From Ulvibacter sp. MAR_2010_11 (GTDB lineage Bacteria; Bacteroidota; Bacteroidia; Flavobacteriales; Flavobacteriaceae): a stretch of DNA of 64,000 nucleotides. The translations under genes were made by a program, and so were the position numbers. The stretch's first letter is position 1. Each line of letters starts with the position of its first letter. This document shows positions 1 to 9,488 of this stretch, one piece after another. The notes under the pieces are model-generated. The model saw only the letters and a program-made list of their open reading frames with translations, searched no databases and had not been told where the DNA came from. Location of the stretch: positions 305,501 to 369,500 of the forward strand of contig NZ_PHTY01000001.1 of the NCBI RefSeq assembly GCF_002813135.1, read 5' to 3'.

Positions 1-386
1 GTGTATTGTTGTTTTATTTTCTGATAGGCAGTCGAATCCTTTATATTCTGAAAAAGATGGTCGTTTAATATCGACAAATCGGTCGTGGCACTTATATATT
101 TTAGAATATACTCTGAAGCAATTTCGGGTTCGCCTTGCTTTGCAAAATCAATGGCGTGAGCCTTAAAGGCTTCGATAGAATCCTGTGACAAATGCAATGC
201 TTCATTCACTTCGGCCAGGACAAAACGAATGCGACCGTTCTCATAACGTTCCACCCGAAAATCGGGTAGAGTGCTTTCTGTACCGGTTTGCGCTCCTGCA
301 TTTAAGAAACAAAAAAGGAACAACACTAGTAAATTGCAAGAGGAAAATGGTATTTGAATTTTTCGTTTCACAACAAATCTTTTCAT
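1..386 (-). CDS. Secreted protein of unknown function, N-terminal part (runs off the window)
   Basis: The reading frame starts at the ATG complementary to 384-386 and stays open for 128 codons to the window edge, so the C-terminus is missing. The product begins with a basic stretch and a hydrophobic segment ending in LNAGAQ, which reads as a Sec signal peptide. The mature part is helical and charged and could be a TPR-like or sensor ectodomain, but I do not recognise a family. A dyad lies about 60 bp upstream of the start (438-468). Confidence 0.6.
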   Translation of the reverse strand, partial: MKRFVVKRKIQIPFSSCNLLVLFLFCFLNAGAQTGTESTLPDFRVERYENGRIRFVLAEVNEALHLSQDSIEAFKAHAIDFAKQGEPEIASEYILKYISATTDLSILNDHLFQNIKDSTAYQKIKQQY

Positions 387-437
387 TAAATTAAAGATAC
401 AACTTGTTTCAGAAAAATGAACCGTAAAAGTATCCCC

Positions 438-468
438 CGATAATAATTTACTAATTATCGTTAGTAAA
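438..468. promoter_or_regulatory. Overlapping inverted repeats upstream of the 386 gene
   Basis: Two overlapping dyads share sequence. CGATAAT at 438-444 pairs with ATTATCG at 454-460, and TTTACTAA at 447-454 pairs with TTAGTAAA at 461-468. They lie 52-82 bp upstream of the start of the secreted-protein gene. There is no T-tract, so an operator is more likely than a terminator. The regulator is unknown. Confidence 0.35.
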
Positions 469-562
469 TATTAGCGATATTTGGAGTAAACTATTGTAAA
501 ATAAAGGGAATTTTAAAGGAGAATTATTTCGGTTAAAAAATCATTTACTTGTAGACGAAAAA

Positions 563-1993
563 TTATTTTTTAATCGATGATACCTCGGTCTTTGTACCAT
601 ACTTATCCATTAAATAAATAAAGCCTGTCATTGCAGCTGCACCTAATTCGAGTTCGCGTTTGTTTACTGCGTCAAACGTATCATTTGCGGCGTGATGATA
701 ATCAAAATATCGTTGTGAATCGGGTCGTAATCCAGCCAACACCATTCCTTCTTCCTTCAACGGACCAATATCTGCACCACTTCCGCCCAACTCGAACGAA
801 TGCATTAAGTAAGGTTCAAACAAGGCCTTCCAATTTACTATCTGTTCGAAGTTTGCTTTGTTTGCGTCAATTGAAAATCCTCTAGGCGTGAATCCTCCTG
901 CATCACTTTCCAGTGCAAAAACATGTTTTTCTCCTTTCAGCTTTGCTTCTTCAGCGTATTTGGTTCCGCCGCGAAGTCCGTTCTCTTCGTTCATAAATAA
1001 TACAACCCTTATACTGTGTTTTGGCTTGTAATTTACTTTTTTCAGCAATCGAAGTACTTCCATAGATTGTACACATCCCGCACCATCGTCGTGTGATCCG
1101 TCTCCCAAGTCCCAGGAATCTAAATGTCCGCCAACAACCATATATCTCTTTGGATATACAGAACCTGTTATTTCTCCGATAACATTGTAAGATTGCACAT
1201 CGTCATACGTCTTGCAATTCTGTTTAAAATAAAACAGCAAATCCGATTTCAACTTTAAAGCACTGCTTAAATAGTCTGCCCCATTTGTGCTAATCGCACA
1301 AGCCGGAATACGTTCGTTAACCGGAGTATCACCGTAGGTCATAGAGCCCGTATGAGGAAAGTCATCCTGACGCAGGTTCATGGAGCGGACAATGACACCA
1401 ACGGCGCCAAATTTAGCTGCCTCCATAGCGCCTGCATAGCGTTGATCCACGCAACCGCCGTACGCTTCAAAAGTATTTATAACGTTAGCTTTCATCGGCC
1501 GATTGTAAAACACAATTTTACCTTCAATCTTTGCCCTGCCTAGACGTTCCAAATCCTCAATCCCCGAAACTTCAACAACCTCTGCTTTTAGTCCGCTGTC
1601 CGGTGTCGCCACAGAGCCTCCTAAGGCACAAATATCTGTGGTTGAACTTATCCCGGGAGCCGTTTCAATAAAGGCATATTCTTTTACCCCACGGGTCCAT
1701 TTGGGAACCATTACCGGCTGCAGCCAGACCTTGTCGAGTCCAAGTTCGTTTAACTGAGCTTCGGTATAGCTAACGGCTTGTTCGGCTTGTAATGATCCTG
1801 AGAGTCTTCCGCCAATTTCGTTAGACAAATAATCCAACCAGGAGTAGCTCTTCCCCTCTAATAATGCGGCATCGTAAATGGCACGCATCATTAAAGAATC
1901 TTCAACATTCACCTTTTGGGATTGTATTTCGGAAGTAATACCAAGTGTAATTACTATTAGGAATAGGGTTCTTAAATTCATCAATTTATTCAT
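563..1993 (-). CDS. M28-family zinc aminopeptidase/carboxypeptidase, secreted
   Basis: A cocatalytic di-zinc exopeptidase of family M28 (carboxypeptidase Q-like), exported by a signal peptide (MNKLMNLRTLF... ending at IQSQ). All expected zinc and catalytic regions are visible in order: GGHLDSWD with the metal-binding His/Asp, SHDDGAG with the bridging Asp, MNEENGLRG with the catalytic Glu pair, LESDAGGF with an Asp, and DYHHAAND with the final His. I place the start at the ATG ending at 1993, which overlaps the upstream PPK2 stop by 8 nt and begins the signal peptide. A longer in-frame start at 2041 would put 16 charged residues before it. It is the last gene of a minus-strand run that starts near 8113. 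Substrate unknown; peptide scavenging is the likely role. Confidence 0.85.
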   Translation of the reverse strand: MNKLMNLRTLFLIVITLGITSEIQSQKVNVEDSLMMRAIYDAALLEGKSYSWLDYLSNEIGGRLSGSLQAEQAVSYTEAQLNELGLDKVWLQPVMVPKWTRGVKEYAFIETAPGISSTTDICALGGSVATPDSGLKAEVVEVSGIEDLERLGRAKIEGKIVFYNRPMKANVINTFEAYGGCVDQRYAGAMEAAKFGAVGVIVRSMNLRQDDFPHTGSMTYGDTPVNERIPACAISTNGADYLSSALKLKSDLLFYFKQNCKTYDDVQSYNVIGEITGSVYPKRYMVVGGHLDSWDLGDGSHDDGAGCVQSMEVLRLLKKVNYKPKHSIRVVLFMNEENGLRGGTKYAEEAKLKGEKHVFALESDAGGFTPRGFSIDANKANFEQIVNWKALFEPYLMHSFELGGSGADIGPLKEEGMVLAGLRPDSQRYFDYHHAANDTFDAVNKRELELGAAAMTGFIYLMDKYGTKTEVSSIKK

Positions 1994-2864
1994 GTTCCAA
2001 CTGTTTTCTATATTCTGAAATTTTAGCTTTAATATCTTCATCCAGCTCCGGTTCTTTAATATCGTTATACTTTTTAAGCTCGTCTAATAGAATGGATGCT
2101 ACCATAAGACGGGCGGATGGCTTATCGTCTGCCGGAATAACATACCATGGAGCATGAGGCTTTGAAGTTCGATTGAGAATGTCTTCATAGCACACCATAT
2201 ATTTATCCCATAGTTTACGTTCTTCCAGATCCCCCGGTGAAAACTTCCAGTTTTTATTAGGTTTATCCAACCGTCGTAACAATCGGTTTTTTTGTTCTTC
2301 CTTGGAAAGATTCAGGAAAAATTTATAAATAAGTGTCCCGTTTTGCGCAATGGTCTTCTCGAAAGCATTGATTTGTTCGAAGCGTTTGTCCCAAAATTTG
2401 GTGTTAATATCTTCGGGACTATTCACATTGGGTAAAAGTTCGCCCAAAATATAATTAGGATGTACTCGGGTAACCAGTAGATTTTCATAATGTGTACGGT
2501 TAAAAACTCCAAATTTTCCTCTCGCAGGCAGTGCAATATAATGACGCCATAAATAGTCGTGCTTCCGTTCCAATTCGGTTGGGACTTTAAAACTATGAAC
2601 TACTACGCCGCGCGCATTAAAATCTTTAAATACTTCACGAATCAAGCTGTCTTTTCCGGCTGTATCCATTCCTTGTAAACATACAAGCACGGCATATTTT
2701 CCGTGTGCGTATAAGGTATCTTGTAATTCTCCGAGTTTACGACGGGTTATTTGCAATTCATCTTCCAACTGATCTTTTGAAAGTTCTGAATTGACACGTG
2801 TGGGCAACTCCGAAATTTTTACTGTACCGTTAATCTTACTATTAGAAGTATTTATTGAATCCAT
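1986..2864 (-). CDS. ppk2: PPK2-family polyphosphate:nucleotide phosphotransferase
   Basis: A cytosolic polyphosphate kinase 2 of 292 aa, which transfers phosphate between polyphosphate and nucleoside mono- or diphosphates. The Walker A motif GMDTAGKDS lies near residue 65. It is followed by the family signatures FNRTHYENLLVTRVHP and LSKEEQKNRLLRRLDKP (lid region). The length fits a single-domain PPK2. The ADP- versus AMP-phosphorylating class cannot be decided by eye. It sits between a sigma-54-type regulator (7 nt upstream) and the M28 peptidase (overlapping), so it is probably cotranscribed with both. Confidence 0.9.
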   Translation of the reverse strand: MDSINTSNSKINGTVKISELPTRVNSELSKDQLEDELQITRRKLGELQDTLYAHGKYAVLVCLQGMDTAGKDSLIREVFKDFNARGVVVHSFKVPTELERKHDYLWRHYIALPARGKFGVFNRTHYENLLVTRVHPNYILGELLPNVNSPEDINTKFWDKRFEQINAFEKTIAQNGTLIYKFFLNLSKEEQKNRLLRRLDKPNKNWKFSPGDLEERKLWDKYMVCYEDILNRTSKPHAPWYVIPADDKPSARLMVASILLDELKKYNDIKEPELDEDIKAKISEYRKQLEHE

Positions 2865-2871
2865 ACGTAGT

Positions 2872-4035
2872 TTATTTTGTTGCGAAAAGTTTTACATCTT
2901 CTTCACTAACTTCGTTTCCGCCAAGAATTATTAAGCGTTCCACCACATTCCGTAATTCGCGAATATTACCCGTCCAATCGTATTCTTGCAAAAGATGTAA
3001 TGCCTTACTCGAAAACTTTTTAGCGGCTGTTCCGTGTTCCTCTGTAATTTTCTTGGTGAAATAATCCACCAACAACGGGATATCTTCCCTTCTTTCATTG
3101 AGAGCCGGGACTTTGATTAGAATAACAGCCAGTCTGTGATACAGATCTTCTCTAAATCTACCCTCTTCTATTTCCTGCTTCAGGTCTTTGTTAGTCGCCG
3201 CTACAACACGTACATCTACTTTAATATCTCTATCACTTCCCACACGCTGCACTTTGTTTTCCTGTAAAGCTCGCAATACTTTAGCCTGAGCAGAAAGGCT
3301 CATATCGCCTACTTCGTCGAGAAAAATAGTACCTCCATTTGCAGCTTCAAATTTACCCGCACGATCCTTATTGGCTGAAGTAAACGCCCCTTTCACGTGT
3401 CCGAATAATTCACTTTCAATTAATTCACTCGGGATTGCGGCACAATTCACTTCAATCATAGTTCCATTAGATCGGTCACTTTTTTGATGTAACCAGTGGG
3501 CTACTAATTCTTTCCCTGTCCCGTTGGGGCCGGTTATAAGTACTCGTGCTTCGGTAGGAGCAACTTTCTCTATCATTTCTTTAATGTGAGCAATCGCTTT
3601 GGATTCCCCAATCATTTCGTAGTTTTTACTGACCTTTTTTTTCAGCCGAGTATTTTCAACCACCAATTCTTTTCGGTCTAATGCTATTCGGACGGTATTG
3701 AGCAATCGGTTTAAGTCGGGTGGCTTCGAAATATAATCGAAAGCACCTAATCGCATTGTATTAACAGCAGTGTCCAGATCTCCGTGACCGGATATCATTA
3801 CTATTGGGATTTCAGGTTTTATTTTTTTAACGGCTTCCAGTACTTCTACCCCATCCATTTTGGGCATTTTAATATCGCAAAGCATGAGGTCGAAATCTTC
3901 TTTTTTAACCAGTTCTATTCCGGCAAGACCGTCTTCTGCCTCGGTAACTTCGTAGGTATCGCTTTCTTCAGTGAGAATCTTTACCAGTACCCGGCGAATT
4001 GCAGCTTCATCTTCAATAATTAATATTCTTGGCAT
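2872..4035 (-). CDS. NtrC-type sigma-54 response regulator lacking a C-terminal HTH
   Basis: An N-terminal receiver domain (residues 1-120) carries the acceptor Asp54 in [11 protein letters not shown]. An AAA+ sigma-54 interaction domain follows, with Walker A GPNGTGKE at 169-176 and Walker B GTIFLDE at 235-241. The sigma-54 contact loop reads GAFTSA (216-221) instead of the usual GAFTGA. The protein ends at 387 aa right after the AAA+ lid ([11 protein letters not shown]...), whereas NtrC proteins with a Fis-type HTH are about 450-470 aa. It should therefore lack its own DNA-binding domain. No partner histidine kinase is adjacent. The start is 2 nt from the DUF6268 stop, so it belongs to the same run. 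Confidence 0.88.
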   Translation of the reverse strand: MPRILIIEDEAAIRRVLVKILTEESDTYEVTEAEDGLAGIELVKKEDFDLMLCDIKMPKMDGVEVLEAVKKIKPEIPIVMISGHGDLDTAVNTMRLGAFDYISKPPDLNRLLNTVRIALDRKELVVENTRLKKKVSKNYEMIGESKAIAHIKEMIEKVAPTEARVLITGPNGTGKELVAHWLHQKSDRSNGTMIEVNCAAIPSELIESELFGHVKGAFTSANKDRAGKFEAANGGTIFLDEVGDMSLSAQAKVLRALQENKVQRVGSDRDIKVDVRVVAATNKDLKQEIEEGRFREDLYHRLAVILIKVPALNERREDIPLLVDYFTKKITEEHGTAAKKFSSKALHLLQEYDWTGNIRELRNVVERLIILGGNEVSEEDVKLFATK

Positions 4036-4037
4036 TA

Positions 4038-4928
4038 TTAGAATTTAAATTTTAAGCCACCTCTAATATAAAAAGTGTTCTTATCATTAATAATATAAGC
4101 AGTTTCTCTGTTTTTGTCGCGCAGACGAAATTCATTATATATTGAATGTGCCGCGTACGTATACAAAAGTAAGTGTTCTGTAAAAAAATGTTCGTACCCA
4201 ATTCCTGTAATTGCCATTGTCATGGATACATTTTCGGCCAAAATCGGGTTATTTGGAAGCGTAATATTTTGTTGGATATTTCCGAAGAAATTGTCCAAGG
4301 TTGCAAAAGCCTGAATTGCATCCTTATGATTGTTATTCAGATAATGACGGACATTCGATTTTGGAACACCAATGGTATATGTCCAGTTGGGATGAAACTC
4401 TCTGAAATAATTAAAAAGCGGTAAGGGATAGTTTCGCCCCGGCGTAGTTGAATAGGTTAGTCCTAAGATTAAACGCGAGGGATGCGGGATTGAATCGCCC
4501 TTTTTATCTTTAATAAAATACACAGCACCTTCATAGATGATGTCATCATTTACGATATTATCTTTAAAATTAGATTGCAATTTCACACCTCCCTTAAAAC
4601 CAATTCTCCAGTCGTTTTCCAACTTGAAGGTATAACCCAAATAGGCATCTATTTGCTGTACGCTGCTTATAACATTGGGGTCGAATGGAACCGGATCTTC
4701 AATATTGATATCAACATAACGATATTCTAATCCAACTACTATAAACTGTTTGGACTCGCCATACAACGGAATGGGAACCTGAACAAGCGCCCTAAAGCGA
4801 TTTATAGAGTTATCTGATTTTGCAAAAGGAATGTGTAAATACTCTATCCTGGCCAAATCTGTAGTTTGGGCCGTGAGAGTAATAGCAAACAAGAAAAGAA
4901 CAATACATACTCTAAAATGCTTTTTCAT
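4038..4928 (-). CDS. DUF6268-like outer-membrane beta-barrel protein
   Basis: 296 aa with a signal peptide (MKKHFRVCIVLFLFAITLTAQ) and alternating hydrophobic strands typical of a small outer-membrane barrel: VGLEYRYVDINI, AYLGYTFKLENDWRIGFKGG, LILGLTYSTTPG. It ends in the aromatic strand YIRGGLKFKF with a terminal Phe, as barrel proteins usually do. The overall pattern matches DUF6268. No enzymatic motif is seen. It is encoded between the MscS channel (15 nt upstream) and the NtrC-like regulator. Family assignment is from memory and moderately sure; the barrel nature is surer. Confidence 0.7.
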   Translation of the reverse strand: MKKHFRVCIVLFLFAITLTAQTTDLARIEYLHIPFAKSDNSINRFRALVQVPIPLYGESKQFIVVGLEYRYVDINIEDPVPFDPNVISSVQQIDAYLGYTFKLENDWRIGFKGGVKLQSNFKDNIVNDDIIYEGAVYFIKDKKGDSIPHPSRLILGLTYSTTPGRNYPLPLFNYFREFHPNWTYTIGVPKSNVRHYLNNNHKDAIQAFATLDNFFGNIQQNITLPNNPILAENVSMTMAITGIGYEHFFTEHLLLYTYAAHSIYNEFRLRDKNRETAYIINDKNTFYIRGGLKFKF

Positions 4929-4943
4929 AAAAATTTCTCCTGA

Positions 4944-5870
4944 TCAATCCTCTGCCAAGTTAGCCGAAAGATCTGTATTTGTTTGGTTTGTAAATAAATG
5001 AACGTCCCTTTGAGGAAATGGAATGGTAATGTTATTATCACGAAAAAGAGTATCAATTCGAAAACGTATTTCACTTTTAATACGGGGATCGACAAAACTA
5101 TCGGTTATAAAAAAACAAATACTAAACACGAGTGCCGAATCACCAAAATCTTCGAACAAAACGAATGGTTTTGGAGTTTTTAAAACTCCTTTTTGTGATG
5201 CAACACTTTCTAATAACAGTTTTTCCACCTTTTTAGTATCACTGCCATAGGCAACACCCACTCGTACCAATTCTCTTGTGGTTCGATGGTTTTGGGTGTA
5301 ATTATAAATTGTGTCGGTAATAAATTTGTGATTTGGGATGATAATAATTTTGTCATCTCTTGTTAATGCTCTGGTAGTGCGAAGTTTAATCTCCATCACG
5401 CGACCAACTTTCCCTTCAATTTCAATAACATCACCTACCAAGAGCGACTTGTCTATTATTATAAAAATTCCCGCAATTATATCCTGAAACAGTTCTTGTA
5501 ACGCCAAACCCAATCCCACTAATAAGGCGGCCGATGCGGCTAAAAAAGGCGTTATGTTAATTCCCCCTAAACTAAGTACCGAGAAAACAACGATGATATA
5601 AGTGACATATTTTATAAACTTGAATACGCTTATAAATTTTAACTTGTCAGTAGTCTCCATTTTCCGGGTGAAGAGTATCCGGATCCATTTAAGCAGAAAA
5701 CTGGCAACAATAAAAGATACCGCTATAAGCAACAATAAACCAACAGTGATGTCAATCTGCTTATCTCCTTCTCCAAAGTGAACGCCTAATTCGAGAAAAT
5801 CCTTTATACCTCCCCAAATATCATCTTTCACAACTTCAGAAATCTTTTCTTTTACGTTTTCCTCTTGCAC
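4944..5870 (-). CDS. MscS-family small-conductance mechanosensitive channel
   Basis: 308 aa. Two or three N-terminal membrane helices (about residues 37-65 and 85-115) are followed by the pore-lining TM3 region FLAASAALLVGLGLALQELF. The beta domain after it contains GDVIEIEGKVGRVMEIKLRTT, the classic MscS signature. The C-terminal alpha/beta domain ends near residue 290. Its role is release of solutes on osmotic downshock at the inner membrane. The start codon is GTG (5868-5870) with no in-frame ATG before the first helix. It lies 5 nt after the ABC permease, so it is cotranscribed. Confidence 0.92.
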   Translation of the reverse strand: MQEENVKEKISEVVKDDIWGGIKDFLELGVHFGEGDKQIDITVGLLLLIAVSFIVASFLLKWIRILFTRKMETTDKLKFISVFKFIKYVTYIIVVFSVLSLGGINITPFLAASAALLVGLGLALQELFQDIIAGIFIIIDKSLLVGDVIEIEGKVGRVMEIKLRTTRALTRDDKIIIIPNHKFITDTIYNYTQNHRTTRELVRVGVAYGSDTKKVEKLLLESVASQKGVLKTPKPFVLFEDFGDSALVFSICFFITDSFVDPRIKSEIRFRIDTLFRDNNITIPFPQRDVHLFTNQTNTDLSANLAED

Positions 5871-5875
5871 TTTTT

Positions 5876-7183
5876 TTAGTACTTAAGCCATTTAATTATC
5901 TCTCTATAGCTGGGCTTTTTGCCGTACATTAAAATACCAACGCGGTAAATTTTTGCCGCAAACCAAACCGTTCCGATAAATGTAGCAAATAAAATTGCAA
6001 CTGAAAGTATTTGTTGCCAAACTGGAACACCAAACGGAATTCTCATTAACATTACAACCGGTGAGGTTAACGGTATGTACGAAAAAACTTGGGAGACAGT
6101 TCCATGCGGATTGTCAATTACTGTGAAAAATCCAACATATACCGCCAAAATTAAAGGTAGTAAAATTGGAAGCATAAACTGCTGAGTGTCGGTCTCACTA
6201 TCTACTGCCGCACCAATGGCTGCATACAAAGAAGCATATAGTAAATATCCTCCTATGAAAAATAAAATGAACATGATTATGAGATTGGCAATGGGGAGTT
6301 TCCCTATTTCAACAAAAACTTCCTGCATTATATTTTCGGCGCCAACACCGCTGTTTTCGAGCATTTGCTGCTGGGGAGATTGCATGGCAGAAGGGTCTAT
6401 GCCAAATATTGAAGTAACAATCATACTTAATACCCCTAATAAAATAACCCAAGCCAGAAATTGAGTAATTCCCGCCAGGGTGGTTCCAAATATTTTTCCT
6501 AACAGAAGTTTCATTGGTTTTACCGAAGAAATAATGACTTCAATAATGCGGCTTGTTTTTTCTTCAATCACACTGCGCATAATCATGTTCCCGTATATAA
6601 TGATAAACATAAAGAGCAGGTAACCGGCTGCACCTCCAAATGCCAATTTCAATCCTGAACCCAATTTTGAGGTTTCTTCCCCCTTAAAAGTTTCCAAATT
6701 TGCACTTATTCTTATACGCAAGTCTTTAATGGTTTGAGCATCGATACCTGCCTCCTTGAGTCGAAGTGTATTTACCTTTTCGGCAATTACATCTTCAATA
6801 TCGTCCATTACCATCAATGAAGGAGAGTCTTCCGAATAAAATGTTATTGCCGTGGAAAGTCCTTCAATAGTAGCTGTCTTTGGAATATAAAGCAAGCCGT
6901 AATCGCTTTGTTTTTCTGAAAGTTCTTTGGCTGCTTCAAGAGAAATGTCTGATAGCAGATTGTATTGAATACTCGGAGAATCGTCAAACTGATTAGCGAA
7001 CATCCCACTCTCGTCTAGCACCGAAATAACACGTATTTTATCATTATTAAGCTCCGATAAATAAGCTACCAATGAAAAGATTCCCACCATGAGTAACGGA
7101 CTCAAAAACGTCATGATAATAAACGATTTATTGCGAACCTTGTTTAGGTATTCTCTTTTAATAATTAAAGAAAGGTGATTCAT
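5876..7183 (-). CDS. ABC-2 type exporter permease (NatB-like)
   Basis: 435 aa. One N-terminal TM (SFIIMTFLSPLLMVGIFSLV) is followed by a large extracytoplasmic region (about 45-180) and then five or six C-terminal TM helices. This is the NatB/YhaP architecture. The signature ...IIEVIISSVKPMKLLLGKIFG is conserved in ABC-2 permeases of this type. The partner ATPase is encoded 3 nt upstream. Substrate unknown; NatAB exports sodium, but related pairs export other compounds, so no substrate is assigned. Confidence 0.88.
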   Translation of the reverse strand: MNHLSLIIKREYLNKVRNKSFIIMTFLSPLLMVGIFSLVAYLSELNNDKIRVISVLDESGMFANQFDDSPSIQYNLLSDISLEAAKELSEKQSDYGLLYIPKTATIEGLSTAITFYSEDSPSLMVMDDIEDVIAEKVNTLRLKEAGIDAQTIKDLRIRISANLETFKGEETSKLGSGLKLAFGGAAGYLLFMFIIIYGNMIMRSVIEEKTSRIIEVIISSVKPMKLLLGKIFGTTLAGITQFLAWVILLGVLSMIVTSIFGIDPSAMQSPQQQMLENSGVGAENIMQEVFVEIGKLPIANLIIMFILFFIGGYLLYASLYAAIGAAVDSETDTQQFMLPILLPLILAVYVGFFTVIDNPHGTVSQVFSYIPLTSPVVMLMRIPFGVPVWQQILSVAILFATFIGTVWFAAKIYRVGILMYGKKPSYREIIKWLKY

Positions 7184-7186
7184 GGC

Positions 7187-8113
7187 TTAATTTTTTTGAA
7201 CGGTTTCTATAAAAATGTCATTTGCTGAAGGAATTATCTCAACGAAGTGAGTAAGCTGCCCTTGTGTGGCCAAATAATTTACCAGGTCGTTTGCTGAAGC
7301 CGTTTCGGGAATTTTTATTCTGTATTGAAGTTCGTCATTTATACTTTTGAAGGAAGTGGGAATTACCTCAAATCGTTCTTGTAAGGCCCGGGCAACCTTG
7401 TCCTGATCTGCAGTGTTAATTCCTACTTCGAAGGTATTGGTTTTATAGGCACGTTTTATATCGTTCAGTTTTCCGTCTAAAATTTTATTTGCCTTATGGA
7501 TAAGAGCAATATGGTCACACATTTCCTCGACAGATTCCATTCTGTGGGTTGAAAAAATTACCGTGGCTCCCTCATCTCTCAAGTTTAAAATTTCATCCTT
7601 TATAAGATTAGCATTAATAGGATCGAAGCCACTAAAGGGTTCGTCGAAGATGAGTAGCTTAGGTTGGTGTAATACAGTAACCACAAATTGAATTTTTTGT
7701 GCCATTCCTTTGGACAATTCCTGAATTTTTTTGTTCCACCAATCCCCTATTTCCAATCGGTCAAACCAGTACTTAAGTCGGATTCTCGCTTCTTGCTTGG
7801 AAAGCCCTTTTAACTGCGCCAGATAAAGGCATTGTTCTCCCACCTTCATTGTCTTGTACAAACCTCGTTCTTCCGGCAAATAGCCTATATGCTGTATATC
7901 ATTGGGGTGCAGCGGCTTACCATCCAAAAAGATCATTCCGGAGTCGGGCATCGTTATTTGATTGATAACTCGAATAAGGGTAGTTTTTCCTGCTCCGTTA
8001 GGGCCTAAAAGTCCAAAAATGCTTCCTTTAGGTACTTCAATTGATACATTGTTTAACGCTTTATAATCACCAAAGTATTTGGAAACATTTTGAGCCACTA
8101 AGAGTTTTTCCAT
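7187..8113 (-). CDS. ABC transporter ATP-binding protein (NatA-like)
   Basis: 308 aa cytosolic ATPase with Walker A GPNGAGKTT (near residue 40), a signature motif degenerated to ELSKGMAQKIQ instead of LSGGQ, Walker B LLIFDEPFSGFDP and the H-loop STHRMESVEEM. The C-terminal about 80 residues form the accessory domain found in DUF4162-type exporter ATPases. The KGM form of the signature is usual for this subfamily. It pairs with the permease 3 nt downstream and is the first gene of the run reaching 563. Confidence 0.9.
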   Translation of the reverse strand: MEKLLVAQNVSKYFGDYKALNNVSIEVPKGSIFGLLGPNGAGKTTLIRVINQITMPDSGMIFLDGKPLHPNDIQHIGYLPEERGLYKTMKVGEQCLYLAQLKGLSKQEARIRLKYWFDRLEIGDWWNKKIQELSKGMAQKIQFVVTVLHQPKLLIFDEPFSGFDPINANLIKDEILNLRDEGATVIFSTHRMESVEEMCDHIALIHKANKILDGKLNDIKRAYKTNTFEVGINTADQDKVARALQERFEVIPTSFKSINDELQYRIKIPETASANDLVNYLATQGQLTHFVEIIPSANDIFIETVQKN

Positions 8114-8234
8114 AGTAAAAAATAAGAGTTAGTAAAGATATTGATTTGCACATGAAGTGCCCGAACTATTAAGAGTATTTTAAACAGTTGGTATGGTAAG
8201 GAGAGGTATTGTTACAAAAAATGATAAAATGGCT

Positions 8235-8282
8235 AAAAACAAAACCCACCCTCGATAAACAACAAAGAGGGTGGGAAAAAAA
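8235..8282 (-). terminator. Rho-independent terminator of grpE-dnaJ
   Basis: CCCACCCTC at 8245-8253 pairs perfectly with GAGGGTGGG at 8267-8275 around a 13-nt loop. On the minus strand the stem is followed by TTTTGTTTTT. This ends transcripts leaving dnaJ at 8366. On the plus strand the stem is followed by As, so the terminator works in one direction. Confidence 0.8.
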
Positions 8283-8365
8283 TTGCTATGAAAAAGAAAA
8301 ATTATCACTATTAAGAAATAGTGATTACCAAATATAATTAAATTTATTTGAATATTAACTTTTTC

Positions 8366-9487
8366 TTAAGAAAACATGTCCTTCACTTTTTCGAAAAACG
8401 ACTTGTCTTCTTTTTCCGGTTTGGGTTGAAAATGGTCATCATTTGCCATTTTTTCGAAGAACTCTTTTTGTTCTTTACTCAACGATTTCGGAGTCCAAAC
8501 ATTTATGTGTACTAAAAGGTCTCCCGTACCGTATCCATTGATACTGGGGATTCCTTTATTGCGTAATCTTAAAATTTTTCCACCCTGAGTGCCCGATTCA
8601 ATTTTAATCCGAACTTTTCCGGTAACGGTGTCTATTTCTTTTGAAGTTCCCAATGCCGCTTCCGAAAAACTAACGTATAAATCGTAGTGTAAATTATCCC
8701 CTTCCCGTTGTAATGAAGGGTGAGGTTTTTCCTCAATAGCCACCAACAGATCTCCCGGGATTCCATTTCCGGGGGCATCGTTTCCTTTTCCGGTTACTTT
8801 TAATTGCATCCCGTCTACAACCCCTGCCGGAATTTTTATTGAAACCGTTTCCTCGGTTGCCAACATTCCTTGCGCATCGGCATTGGCCGGTTTTTTATCT
8901 ATAATTTGTCCACTACCACCACAAGTGCTGCAGGTCGCAGAAGTTTGCATGCGTCCCAAAATGGTGTTTTGAATACGCGTAACCTGTCCTTGACCATTAC
9001 AGGTGCCACAGGTAGTATAGGTAGTTCCTTGAGCAACCTTTTTACGTTTAACTTTAATTTTTTTCTCTACCCCATTTGCAATTTCTTCTAATGAAAGTTG
9101 CACCCGAATACGCAAATTGCTTCCCTTTATAGTACGTCTTCCACCTCCGCTAAAACCACTGAAACCTCCAAAGTTACCACCACCAAAACTTCCACCGAAA
9201 ATATCACCAAACTGACTAAAAATATCGTCCATGTTCATTCCGCCGCCGCCGCCAAAGCCACCGCCTTCGAAAGCCTGATGGCCAAATTGATCGTAACGGG
9301 CCTTTTTATCGGGATCGCTTAAGACCTCATAAGCTTCGGCTGCCTTTTTAAACATTTCTTCAGCCTTGGCATCTCCCGGATTCTTATCAGGATGATATTC
9401 AATTGCTTTTTTCCGGTAGGCCTTTTTAATTTCAGCTGCCGAAGCACCCTTAGAGATACCTAATATTTCGTAATAATCTTGCTTCAT
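8366..9487 (-). CDS. dnaJ: Chaperone DnaJ with a reduced, two-motif zinc domain
   Basis: 373 aa Hsp40 that delivers clients to DnaK and stimulates its ATPase. The J domain (1-70) has HPD at 32-34. A Gly/Phe-rich linker spans about 75-118 (GGGFGGGGGM, GGSFGGGNFGG). The zinc region has only two CxxCxGxG motifs, C160/C163 and C186/C189, where the usual DnaJ has four. The retained pair aligns with motifs 2 and 3 (zinc centre II); the strands carrying motifs 1 and 4 are absent. The substrate-binding domains follow (190-360). It is cotranscribed with grpE, 1 nt upstream, and both are served by the promoter at 10073-10105. Confidence 0.95.
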   Translation of the reverse strand: MKQDYYEILGISKGASAAEIKKAYRKKAIEYHPDKNPGDAKAEEMFKKAAEAYEVLSDPDKKARYDQFGHQAFEGGGFGGGGGMNMDDIFSQFGDIFGGSFGGGNFGGFSGFSGGGRRTIKGSNLRIRVQLSLEEIANGVEKKIKVKRKKVAQGTTYTTCGTCNGQGQVTRIQNTILGRMQTSATCSTCGGSGQIIDKKPANADAQGMLATEETVSIKIPAGVVDGMQLKVTGKGNDAPGNGIPGDLLVAIEEKPHPSLQREGDNLHYDLYVSFSEAALGTSKEIDTVTGKVRIKIESGTQGGKILRLRNKGIPSINGYGTGDLLVHINVWTPKSLSKEQKEFFEKMANDDHFQPKPEKEDKSFFEKVKDMFS

Positions 9488-9488
9488 A

